Part shown: in pieces, positions 7,837 through 14,132 of the stretch | Position numbering within the stretch: position 1 is the first letter of the stretch | Layout of the letters: each line of letters starts with the position of its first letter | Assembly: GCA_003487005.1 (NCBI GenBank) | Contig: DNFG01000118.1 | Coordinates: 324-19,100, forward strand | DNA from: Bryobacterales bacterium | Lineage (GTDB): Bacteria > Acidobacteriota > Terriglobia > Bryobacterales > Bryobacteraceae | Direction of reading: 5' to 3' | DNA: 18,777 nucleotides | Made by a program: the position numbers and the translations under genes | Notes under the pieces: model-generated | Database searches by the model: none | What the model saw: only the letters and a program-made list of their open reading frames with translations | Told to the model about the DNA's origin: nothing

Positions 7837-8265
7837 ATGCTCTTCGACTGGCCCTCGACATGGTTGAGCGCGCAGACGGCAATCGCCGCCACGCTCGTTG
7901 CCTTTCCCCTCGCCTTCGCCTTCGGCTGGCGGATCTCCTTGGACTCGCGCGCTGCCCTCGCGGGCCGTCTCCTCCGGCTTCTGCCCGCTCCTGTACTGCT
8001 CGCCGCCTGGTGGTCCGGTTCGTTTGCGTGGATGTTCGCCGCGGGCATCCTTGTGGCGACCGCCGCGCTTGCCCGCGAGGCCGCTGCCTTGATCGCCGCA
8101 CTGCCCTCGCCCTGGTTCGAATCGCTCCGGACGCTTGGCGCTCCCGCCTGGCCCGCCGCCTGGCCTTCGCTCCGCTCCCCACTACTCACCGCCGCGGCGT
8201 GGACCGCCGCCCGCGTCTTCCTCGAAGCCCTTGCGGGTCTGCTCGTCCGGGGAGCTTCGCGATGA
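7837..8265 (+). CDS. Short ModB-like ABC transporter permease
   Basis: 142-residue hydrophobic protein with about 3-4 membrane segments (~10-30, ~43-62, ~65-85, ~110-130). The segment ESLRTLGAPAWPAAWPSLRSPLLTAAAWTAARVFLEA reproduces the EAA-loop region of molybdate/sulfate-type permeases, where it docks on the ATPase. ModB proteins are usually about 220-230 residues, so this one lacks roughly the first third to half of the fold and also ends soon after the EAA region. The start at 7837 is preferred because of the TATAAT placement; 7825 would add MGVP. Its stop overlaps the next start (ATGA), so it is translationally coupled to the ModC-like ATPase. It may be a minimal permease paralogue or a decayed one, and no ModA binding protein is in the window. 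Confidence 0.62.
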   Translation: MLFDWPSTWLSAQTAIAATLVAFPLAFAFGWRISLDSRAALAGRLLRLLPAPVLLAAWWSGSFAWMFAAGILVATAALAREAAALIAALPSPWFESLRTLGAPAWPAAWPSLRSPLLTAAAWTAARVFLEALAGLLVRGASR

Positions 8266-9320
8266 TCGACATCCGCATTCGTTGCCGCGGCCCGCAAGGG
8301 GATGCCCTCGACGCCGAATGGCGCTCCGAAGCCAAATCCACGCTGCTCACCGGACGCGCAGGCGCTGGCAAAACACTCCTCCTGCGCGCCCTCTGCGGCC
8401 TCGCCCGTCCCGACGAAGGCCGCATCGCCCTCGCCGGCCAGGTCGTCTTTGATGGACCCGCGGGCGTCAATGTCAGTCCGGCCCGCCGAGGCGTCGCCTT
8501 CATCCCCTCCGAACCTTCGCTCGCCGCACGCCTCTCGGTCCGCGATCACCTCACGCTCGCCTGCCGCGCCTCCGGACGGGTCGAACGCAGCCGCCAGGTC
8601 GAAGCGCTGCTCGATGAAGCAGGGCTGATTGAGCATGCCGCCCACGACGCCGCCCAGTTGCCTCCGGGCCTCCAACTTCGGACTGCTGCCGCCCGCGCCC
8701 TGATCGCGCAGCCCAAACTCCTGTTGATCGACGAACCCGTCCGCGGCCTCGATGCCAATCTGATCGACGAACTCCGCGGCGCGATTGACGCCGCCGTCAA
8801 CGGCCATGGCGTCCGCGTCGTCGTGTGCGCGCGCGGTTCCGAAGCCGGCCTCGATCTCGCCCAGGAGGTCCTGCTGCTTGAAGACGGGCGCATCGCCCGG
8901 CAAGGTTCCGGCGCCGAATGGCTCGATGACCCCGGCAATGAAGCCACCGTCCGCTGGCTGGACCGCCACGCCATCGTCGAAGCCGAAATCCTGGCGCTCG
9001 ATCCCGGGCGCCGTTCCTCCCGCCTGCTCTGCCAGCCAGAGAGCGAACAGCCGTTCGAGGCCGCGGCCCCCTACTTTCCCGGCCTGCTCAAAGGCGCGCG
9101 GATTCGCGTCGCCATCCGCCGCGACCGCGTCCAGGCTTCGGGCCGCGGTCCCGGCCTCCCCTGCACCCTCAACGAGGTCCGCGAAGCGCCCGTCAGCATC
9201 CGCCTCCGCTTCACCAACGGACTCGCCGCCGACGTTACCCGACGCGAGTGGGAGCCATTCCGGCATAATAAAGTCTGGAATGTGGAAATCCCGCCCGAAG
9301 CGGTCCGGCTGCTCCGATGA
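8262..9320 (+). CDS. ModC-like ABC ATPase with altered ATPase motifs and TOBE domain
   Basis: 352 residues, matching ModC length. Walker A is GRAGAGKT (31-38), Walker B is LLLIDEP (153-159) and the D-loop is GLD (162-164). C-terminal residues ~237-350 resemble the ModC TOBE/Mop region (AIVEAEILALDPG, GARIRVAIRRDRV, CTLNEVREAPVSIRLRFTNG). Three normally essential elements are changed. The LSGGQ signature reads LPPGLQ (133-138). The switch His is missing, with VVVCARGS where VTHS-like sequence is expected. The Q-loop Gln is not evident in VAFIPSEP. ATP binding is plausible but ordinary hydrolysis cycling is doubtful. The start ATG at 8262 overlaps the upstream stop and has a GGGGAG Shine-Dalgarno 8 nt before it. 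It overlaps fmdE by 4 nt. Confidence 0.78.
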   Translation: MIDIRIRCRGPQGDALDAEWRSEAKSTLLTGRAGAGKTLLLRALCGLARPDEGRIALAGQVVFDGPAGVNVSPARRGVAFIPSEPSLAARLSVRDHLTLACRASGRVERSRQVEALLDEAGLIEHAAHDAAQLPPGLQLRTAAARALIAQPKLLLIDEPVRGLDANLIDELRGAIDAAVNGHGVRVVVCARGSEAGLDLAQEVLLLEDGRIARQGSGAEWLDDPGNEATVRWLDRHAIVEAEILALDPGRRSSRLLCQPESEQPFEAAAPYFPGLLKGARIRVAIRRDRVQASGRGPGLPCTLNEVREAPVSIRLRFTNGLAADVTRREWEPFRHNKVWNVEIPPEAVRLLR

Positions 9321-9904
9321 AAACCCTCGCTGAATACGAACAACTCGCCGCACTGGCCCACGGTCACCTCTGCGCCGGCCAGATCCTCGGCATCCGTCTG
9401 GCCCTCCATGGCCTGCGTCTCCTTGGCATCGACGACCCCACCGGCACCGATCGCAAGCGCCTCGTCACTTACGTCGAAATCGACCGCTGCGCCACCGATG
9501 CCATCGGCGTCGTCACCGGCTGCCGCCTCGGTAAACGTGCCCTCAAATTCCTCGACTTCGGCAAAATGGCCGCCACCTTCTGCGACCTCCGCGACCAACG
9601 CGCCGTTCGCGTCGCTGCCAAAGAATCCAGCAAACAACGCGCCCGCGAACTGTACCCTGAAATCGAAGACAAAAACCGGCAGCAGATGCACGCCTACCGC
9701 GAAATGCCCGACGACGAACTCTTCGACATCCAGTGGGTCCGCGTCACCATCGGCCCCGAGGAAATGCCCGGCTACAAGGGGCCGCGCGTCCATTGCGCCG
9801 AATGCGGTGAAGGCATCGCCTTCGCCCGCGAAGTGACGGTGGACGGACGCAATTTCTGCAAAGCCTGTGCCGGCGCGCGATACTACGAACCGGTGTCCGA
9901 TTGA
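9317..9904 (+). CDS. fmdE: FmdE/FwdE-family zinc-finger protein
   Basis: 195 residues. The FmdE domain is clear: HGHLCAGQILGIRLA (15-29), DRCATDAIGVVTGCRLGKR (56-74) and LDFGKMAATF. A C4 zinc finger follows: HCAEC (C160, C163) and FCKAC (C181, C184), as in TraR/DksA-type fingers. In methanogens FmdE/FwdE accompanies molybdenum or tungsten formylmethanofuran dehydrogenase. In bacteria the family has no settled biochemical role but is commonly found near molybdate-transport or molybdoenzyme genes, which agrees with the ModB/ModC-like neighbours. Its ATG overlaps the ModC-like stop (ATGA), and its TGA overlaps the next start. Confidence 0.88.
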   Translation: MKTLAEYEQLAALAHGHLCAGQILGIRLALHGLRLLGIDDPTGTDRKRLVTYVEIDRCATDAIGVVTGCRLGKRALKFLDFGKMAATFCDLRDQRAVRVAAKESSKQRARELYPEIEDKNRQQMHAYREMPDDELFDIQWVRVTIGPEEMPGYKGPRVHCAECGEGIAFAREVTVDGRNFCKACAGARYYEPVSD

Positions 9905-10464
9905 TTCGATATCACATCACCGGCGGACTCAGCCTCGACGACACCCTCGATACCATTCGCTACAGCGCCGCCGCTGGAGTCGAATGGATCCAGGTCCGCG
10001 AAAAACACCTGCCCGCCCGCGAACTCGCTCGCTGGACCGCCGCCGTTATCGAGGCCGCCGCCGGACGCTCCCAGGTCCTCGTCAACACCCGCGTCGATGT
10101 CGCGCTCGCCTGTGGCGCGGCGGGCGTCCATCTGCCCGGTGGCGCGCCTCCGCCCTCCGTGTGGCGTGACCTGGTTCCGTCCGGCTTCCTCTTCGGCGTC
10201 TCCTGTCACACGGTCGACGAAGTGTGCGAGAGCGAGCAAAACGGGGCCAGTTTCGCCGTTTTCGCGCCCGTTTTCGAGCCATTGTCGAAGGATTCCGCCC
10301 TTCAGCCCCAGGGCCTTGACCGTCTCGCCGAAGCCGCCCGCGCCGTCCGGATCCCTGTGCTCGCCTTGGGCGGTATCACCTGGGAGAACGCCCCGCTCTG
10401 CCTCGCCGCCGGCGCCGCCGGCATCGCCGGTATCACGCTGTTCCGCTCCACGCCGCCGCGATAG
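9901..10464 (+). CDS. ThiE/TenI-family (thiamine phosphate synthase-like) protein
   Basis: 187-residue TIM barrel of the ThiE/TenI family. Recognisable strands are EWIQVREKHL (Q31, R33, K35), VLVNTRVDVALACGAAGVHLPGG (61-81), FGVSCHTVDEV (S101), FAVFAPVFEPLSKDSA (S129, K130) and VLALGGITWENA. Compared with Bacillus ThiE, the two Mg-binding Asp residues appear lost: the ND pair reads NT (62-63) and the GVHLGQxD segment reads GVHLPGG. This makes a TenI-like or other repurposed role as likely as thiamine phosphate synthesis. The start is TTG at 9901, overlapping the fmdE stop (TTGA). The next ATG would remove much of the barrel, so TTG is preferred. It sits in the middle of the mod-like operon with no other thi gene nearby. 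Confidence 0.75.
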   Translation: MIRYHITGGLSLDDTLDTIRYSAAAGVEWIQVREKHLPARELARWTAAVIEAAAGRSQVLVNTRVDVALACGAAGVHLPGGAPPPSVWRDLVPSGFLFGVSCHTVDEVCESEQNGASFAVFAPVFEPLSKDSALQPQGLDRLAEAARAVRIPVLALGGITWENAPLCLAAGAAGIAGITLFRSTPPR

Positions 10465-10467
10465 TAT
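10462..10467 (+). promoter_or_regulatory. Possible -10 box TAGTAT before the isomerase-like gene
   Basis: TAGTAT includes the TAG stop of the ThiE-like gene and lies 7 nt before the ATG at 10475. It may allow separate transcription of the last gene of the operon. No -35 was recognised. Confidence 0.32.
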
Positions 10468-10474
10468 AAAGGCC

Positions 10475-11410
10475 ATGACCCGCCGGAGTTTTACCGCGCT
10501 GCCTCTCGCCGCCGCCGCCGCCGCCCAGCCAGCGCCCGCCCGAACCGCCTTCTGCCTCTTCTCGAAGCACGTCCACTTCCTCCCCGTCGCCGAAGCCGCC
10601 CGCGTCGCCAAAGCCCACGGCTACGACGGACTCGATCTCACCGTCCGCCGCGATGGCCACGTTGAACCCGAACGCGTCGAGGACGACCTGCCCGCCGCCG
10701 TTCAGGCTGCCCGCGCCGCCGGTTCCGATGTCCCCATGATTACCGCCGGCATCCGCGACACGGGCTCCGCCCACGCCGAGAAAATCCTCAAAACCATGAA
10801 GGCTCTCGGCCTCCGCCACTACCGCTGGGGCGGCTTCCGTTACGACCTCGCCAAACCCCTCCCGCCTCAACTGAAGACCATCAAGAAACAGGTCTCCGAA
10901 CTCGCCGCCATGAACCGCCAGTATGGTGTCTGCGCGATGTACCATACCCACTCCGGCATCGGACAGGTCGGCGCCTCGATGTGGGACCTCGCCCAACTGC
11001 TCGACGGCGAAAACCCCGACCACGTCTCCGTCAATTACGACATCGGCCACGCCACCATCGAAGGCGGCTTCGGCGGCTGGATTCATAGCGCCCGCCTGCT
11101 CGCGCCCATGATGCGCGGCGTCGCTCTCAAGGACTTCCTCTGGGCCAAAAACCCCAAGGGCGAATGGCGTCCCGCCTGGGCGCCCGCGGGCGAAGGCATG
11201 GTCAACTTCCCCCAGTTCCTCGCCATGCTCAAGGAGTCCGGCTTCTCAGGCCCACTCCAGGTCCACGTCGAGCATCCGGCTGGCGGCGCCGACCGCGGCC
11301 TGCGGGATCTGACTCTCCCGCGCGAACAGGTTCTTTCCATTCTGGAGAAAGACGCCCGCGTCCTGCGCGCCTACGCCGCCAAAGCAGGCCTGATTACTGC
11401 CACGCCCTGA
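10475..11410 (+). CDS. Tat-exported sugar phosphate isomerase/epimerase-like TIM-barrel protein
   Basis: 311 residues of the xylose isomerase-like / AP endonuclease 2 fold. MTRRSFTALPLAAAAAAQPAPA is a twin-arginine signal peptide, pointing to export with bound metal. Barrel landmarks are HGYDGLDLTV (48-57), RHYRWGG, MYHTHSG (H157, H159), HVSVNYDIGHATIEGG (D189, H192), VALKDFLW, and LQVHVEHPAGG (E266), which together supply a plausible metal-binding set. Family members isomerise or epimerise sugars or ring-like polyols; the substrate is not determinable. It starts 10 nt after the ThiE-like stop and is the last gene of the operon. Its TGA abuts the opposing stop of the next gene in the palindrome TGATCA. 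The open frame continues upstream inside the ThiE-like gene, but the Tat signal fixes the start. Confidence 0.86.
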   Translation: MTRRSFTALPLAAAAAAQPAPARTAFCLFSKHVHFLPVAEAARVAKAHGYDGLDLTVRRDGHVEPERVEDDLPAAVQAARAAGSDVPMITAGIRDTGSAHAEKILKTMKALGLRHYRWGGFRYDLAKPLPPQLKTIKKQVSELAAMNRQYGVCAMYHTHSGIGQVGASMWDLAQLLDGENPDHVSVNYDIGHATIEGGFGGWIHSARLLAPMMRGVALKDFLWAKNPKGEWRPAWAPAGEGMVNFPQFLAMLKESGFSGPLQVHVEHPAGGADRGLRDLTLPREQVLSILEKDARVLRAYAAKAGLITATP

Positions 11411-12226
11411 TCACTGCGGCGACTTCAGAGGCGGCGCCACCGACCCGCCCAGCCCCGCGTAGTGGTCCTGCACCCGCGTCACTTTGTTGCCCGCGAACGT
11501 CACGAACGTGATCTTGCCCGGCGGCATGCCGTAGATCCAGTCCTCCAAATCTTCGCCGTCCACCGTCTCGCGGATCCGGTCCCGAGGTCGCCCGATCGCC
11601 ATCTCCACCTGATCCCGCGTCATCCCCACTTCGGCCCGCTTCGCCTTGATCGCTTCCTGAATCTCCGGAGGAAGATTGTCGAAGTAGTTCTCCGTCGCCG
11701 ACCGCTTGTTGAAGTCCAGCACCGGCGCCAGCAACTTTTTTACTTCCTGCGCCGTCATGGGCGGCACCCGGTCCGGGAAATGCAGCGCGATCGTCGTTCC
11801 AGCCGACCGTGTGATTCCCCGGGACAGAGGCACGCCCCGGTTTCCAGACCCCATTCCCCCTTCGATCCGCTCATACCACTTCCCCCGCGTGTTCAAGCCC
11901 CCATTGATCTGAAACGTGATCTTGTTCTTCGACAGGTCCACCTTCGTGATTTGCACCTCGTCGCCCACCCGGGCGACCGGGCCATATTCCCGGCCGATCA
12001 CTTTCCACTCCGCCTGATCCCAGGTGCCGTCCGCGTTCAATTCCAGCGCCTTCTTCGATCTCGGCAGGAAGGTCTTCACGATGCCCATCTCCGCCGTCAA
12101 TCCGCGGATCAACTCGATCTTCTCATCCTTGGAAAGATGGGGCGCCGGGTCTTCCTCGCCCTTCTGCGCACACAACGGCGCCGTGACCACGCCCGCCGTC
12201 AGGATGAGCAGCGACAGTATCCGCAT
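11411..12226 (-). CDS. Exported hypothetical protein with C-terminal SmpA/BamE-like domain
   Basis: 271 residues with a Sec signal peptide (MRILSLLILTAGVVTAPLCAQ). Residues ~35-125 form a charged domain with beta strands (GDEVQITKVDLSKNKITFQING). Residues 199-257 have the pattern VGMTRDQVEMAIGRP ... EDWIYG ... ITFVTFAGNKVTRV, which resembles the SmpA/OmlA (BamE-like) fold used by envelope lipoproteins. It lacks a clear lipobox, so it is probably periplasmic and soluble. Start at ATG 12226: AGGAGAG lies 11 nt upstream, the clearest Shine-Dalgarno of the minus-strand genes. It follows the CPBP protease gene by 35 nt and ends immediately against the isomerase-like gene. Function unknown. Confidence 0.82.
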   Translation of the reverse strand: MRILSLLILTAGVVTAPLCAQKGEEDPAPHLSKDEKIELIRGLTAEMGIVKTFLPRSKKALELNADGTWDQAEWKVIGREYGPVARVGDEVQITKVDLSKNKITFQINGGLNTRGKWYERIEGGMGSGNRGVPLSRGITRSAGTTIALHFPDRVPPMTAQEVKKLLAPVLDFNKRSATENYFDNLPPEIQEAIKAKRAEVGMTRDQVEMAIGRPRDRIRETVDGEDLEDWIYGMPPGKITFVTFAGNKVTRVQDHYAGLGGSVAPPLKSPQ

Positions 12227-12261
12227 CGTCCCGGTGCCTCTCCTTGTATGATGCCCGAAAA

Positions 12262-13092
12262 TCAGTCTTCGTTGCGAGACCATTGCCCCCGCAACAGCCA
12301 GTAGAGCAACATCCCGCCCGCCAGGGTTGTCAGAATTGACCCCTCCAGCCCATAAATCCCGCCCGAAATCACCTCCGGCGCCCGCCACTCCACGACCCAC
12401 GGATGCAGCCGTAACTCGAACCCCGACAGCTGGATACCCAATCCCGGCAACGCCCAGTTCCACCCCGTGTGCAGCCCGATCGGCAGCCAGAGTGTCCGTG
12501 TGCGCAGATACGCTACCGACAACACCACCCCCCACAAAAATGTGTTCCCCAGCGAGAGCGCTGTCGACCCCATATTCCCCATGTGGGCCACCGCGAACAG
12601 GACTGAAAACGGCAGGATCGTCCCCCATTTTCCGAACACCGGCAGAAGCGTCTGGAACGGGTAGCCGCGGAACATCATCTCCTCCCCGATCGCCCCCAAG
12701 AGCAGCAAACCGAGCACAAAAAACAGCTTCCCAGGACTGAAAACCGCGTCTGGCGAGGGACTTGGCGCATAAAACGCCCATCCACTCACCAACGCAGGAA
12801 CCAGAGCCACCCCCGCCACCCCCGCGCCCGCCAACAACCCCGTTCGCAACTGTCGCACCGCTTCCGCCGTCCAGACCAGCCCCAGGTCCGTCAGGTGGCC
12901 CCGTTCGAATACCCGGACCGCGAAGACCGACGCCAGCAGCGCCGCCAGGAACATGCTCACCGCCGCCCCCGCAAAATACGCCGCCTCCCCCAGCACGCCG
13001 AAAAACACCCCGCTCAGCAGCCGGACGGCCACCAGGAACAGACCCGCGCGCAACAACACGCCTGTCCGGCTGATCTCTGGTCCCGGGGTCAT
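12262..13092 (-). CDS. CPBP-family intramembrane metalloprotease
   Basis: 276-residue polytopic membrane protein with about 7-8 helices. It carries all CPBP (Abi/CAAX-protease-like) motifs: EExxxR as GEEMMFRG (E137, E138, R142), FxxxH as FAVAHMGN (H170), and HxxxN as GLHTGWN (H208, N212). In the Rce1-like fold these bind zinc and build the active site inside the membrane. Bacterial members act in prenyl-type processing, bacteriocin self-immunity or envelope maturation; no bacteriocin gene is visible here. The start is ATG 13092, with TACTCT 7 nt upstream; a TTG at 13095 would add one residue. It is divergent from the deformylase gene across 40 bp and is probably co-transcribed with the exported hypothetical downstream. 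Confidence 0.9.
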   Translation of the reverse strand: MTPGPEISRTGVLLRAGLFLVAVRLLSGVFFGVLGEAAYFAGAAVSMFLAALLASVFAVRVFERGHLTDLGLVWTAEAVRQLRTGLLAGAGVAGVALVPALVSGWAFYAPSPSPDAVFSPGKLFFVLGLLLLGAIGEEMMFRGYPFQTLLPVFGKWGTILPFSVLFAVAHMGNMGSTALSLGNTFLWGVVLSVAYLRTRTLWLPIGLHTGWNWALPGLGIQLSGFELRLHPWVVEWRAPEVISGGIYGLEGSILTTLAGGMLLYWLLRGQWSRNED

Positions 13093-13099
13093 CAAATCA

Positions 13100-13105
13100 A
13101 GAGTA
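13100..13105 (-). promoter_or_regulatory. -10-like box TACTCT before the CPBP gene
   Basis: TACTCT lies 7 nt upstream of ATG 13092, with no Shine-Dalgarno. It is only 12 bp from the deformylase -10 box on the other strand, so the two promoters must overlap. Confidence 0.38.
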
Positions 13106-13117
13106 ACCCACTCTGCT

Positions 13118-13123
13118 TACAAT
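13118..13123 (+). promoter_or_regulatory. -10-like box TACAAT before the deformylase gene
   Basis: TACAAT (5 of 6 to TATAAT) lies 9 nt before ATG 13133. Transcription starting ~7 nt downstream would leave almost no 5' leader. No -35 hexamer was recognised. Confidence 0.48.
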
Positions 13124-13132
13124 GAAATCACC

Positions 13133-13627
13133 ATGCCCGCCCGCCCGATCCTGCTCCTCGGACACCCCCTCCTCCGGGAGCGTTCCGAACCCGTCACCGA
13201 CCCCGCCTCCGCCCGCCTCCTCCTCCGCGACCTCCGCGCCACCCTCCTCGAGTTTCGCCGTACCCACGGGTTCGGCCGCGGTATCAGCGCCGTCCAGATC
13301 GGCGAAACCCGCCGCGTTATCTACCTCGAAGTCGAGGGTCAGGAGTATGAACTCGTGAACCCGGAATATACCTGGCTGTCCGGCGACAAATTCGAGCTCT
13401 GGGACGACTGCTTCTCCTTTCCCGAACTGATGGTCCGCCTTCAGCGCCACCGGCGTCTTGTCCTTCGTTATCAGCGTGTTACCGGCGAGTACCGGGTCCT
13501 CGAAGCCGAAGGCGCCCTCGCAGAACTCGTCCAGCATGAGATGGACCACCTCGACGGCGTCCTCGCCGTGGATCACGCCCGCTCCTCGCTCGACCTCGCC
13601 ATGCGCGCCGTCATCTTGCAAAGGTGA
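13133..13627 (+). CDS. Peptide deformylase-like protein, variant motifs
   Basis: 164 residues, within the usual deformylase range. All three motifs are present with the metal and catalytic residues kept but unusual surroundings. Motif 1 is GRGISAVQ (Gln55) instead of GxGLAAPQ. Motif 2 is WDDCFSFPE (Cys93) instead of EGCLSxP. Motif 3 is QHEMDHLDG (H135, E136, H139), which is canonical. The enzyme family removes the formyl group from nascent N-terminal Met. The altered motifs 1 and 2 suggest a secondary deformylase paralogue rather than the housekeeping def, though it is likely still an Fe/Zn hydrolase. ATG 13133 is supported by TACAAT 9 nt upstream and by the family N-terminus (PILLLGHPLLRERSEPV). 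The stop TGA is the first part of a 12-bp palindrome. Confidence 0.85.
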   Translation: MPARPILLLGHPLLRERSEPVTDPASARLLLRDLRATLLEFRRTHGFGRGISAVQIGETRRVIYLEVEGQEYELVNPEYTWLSGDKFELWDDCFSFPELMVRLQRHRRLVLRYQRVTGEYRVLEAEGALAELVQHEMDHLDGVLAVDHARSSLDLAMRAVILQR

Positions 13628-13636
13628 TACGTATCA
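13625..13636. repeat. 12-bp perfect palindrome at the deformylase stop
   Basis: TGATACGTATCA is a perfect inverted repeat that begins with the deformylase stop codon. It could be a dimeric regulator site or chance; it has no T-tract and is not an intrinsic terminator. Confidence 0.5.
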
Positions 13637-13760
13637 GGGTAGGGTGAAGGCAGGCGAACAGGCGGACACTCTCGGGTTTCTGCTTAGGTAGAATTCAGGT
13701 AATTCAGCGGCACCTTCGTACCTGCACAAAAACAAAGCCGCGGTCGATAAATGGGTAGTG
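13628..13760 (+). promoter_or_regulatory. Intergenic region deformylase / PilZ
   Basis: 133 bp without a gene. It holds most of the palindrome at 13625-13636, a tandem near-repeat AGGTAGAATTC / AGGTAATTC (13686-13705), and a possible -10 box TAGAAT at 13689-13694 within the first repeat. If that box is used, the PilZ mRNA would have a leader of about 60 nt, unlike the near-leaderless genes elsewhere. Confidence 0.35.
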
Positions 13761-14132
13761 ATGATTGAGCGACGCACCGAACCCCGAATGCTCTGCGCCG
13801 ACCTGGTCGATGTCCGGTGGCAGGATAAATCCGGACGCAGCCGCAGGGCTGTGGCCAATCTGGAGGACATCTCCCTTTCGGGAGCCTGTATCCAGTTGGA
13901 CGAACAACTCCCTCTCGGGACCAAGGTGACGATCAGCTACCCCAAAGGTGAGTACCGCGGCGTCGTTCGCTACTGCGCCTTCCGCGAAATTGGCTATTTC
14001 GCCGGCCTCCAGTTCGATACCGGCAGCAAGTGGTCGCAGCGGGTCTTCAAGCCCCTCCATCTTCTCGACCCCCGTTCGCTGGCGAAAAAGCCGGAGCCTG
14101 GCAAGGAAGAGTCCGCGCCCCCGCCCCACTAG
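13761..14132 (+). CDS. PilZ-domain c-di-GMP-binding protein
   Basis: 123-residue single-domain PilZ protein, predicted cytoplasmic. The c-di-GMP signature is complete: the RxxxR switch in IERRTEPRM (R5, R9) and the D/NxSxxG motif in EDISLSGACI (D37, S39, G41), followed by the beta-barrel strands (TKVTISY, YRGVVRYCAF, YFAGLQFD). The tail after ~105 is a charged, Pro-rich linker with no clear fold. It would act as a stand-alone receptor changing the activity of a partner, which the window does not reveal. The ATG at 13761 is preferred over the adjoining GTG at 13758. Its TAG overlaps the convergent DUF418 stop within CTAG. Confidence 0.9.
   Translation: MIERRTEPRMLCADLVDVRWQDKSGRSRRAVANLEDISLSGACIQLDEQLPLGTKVTISYPKGEYRGVVRYCAFREIGYFAGLQFDTGSKWSQRVFKPLHLLDPRSLAKKPEPGKEESAPPPH

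Noticed and set aside
7674..9353. Minus-strand open frame (559 codons) opposite the mod-like operon
   Set aside because: Shadow of the C-ending codons of the permease and ATPase; no motifs.
12262..13627. Phage-defence or bacteriocin-immunity locus around the CPBP (Abi) protease
   Set aside because: No bacteriocin, toxin or nuclease partner is present; the neighbours are a deformylase and an exported hypothetical. The Abi name alone does not support defence.
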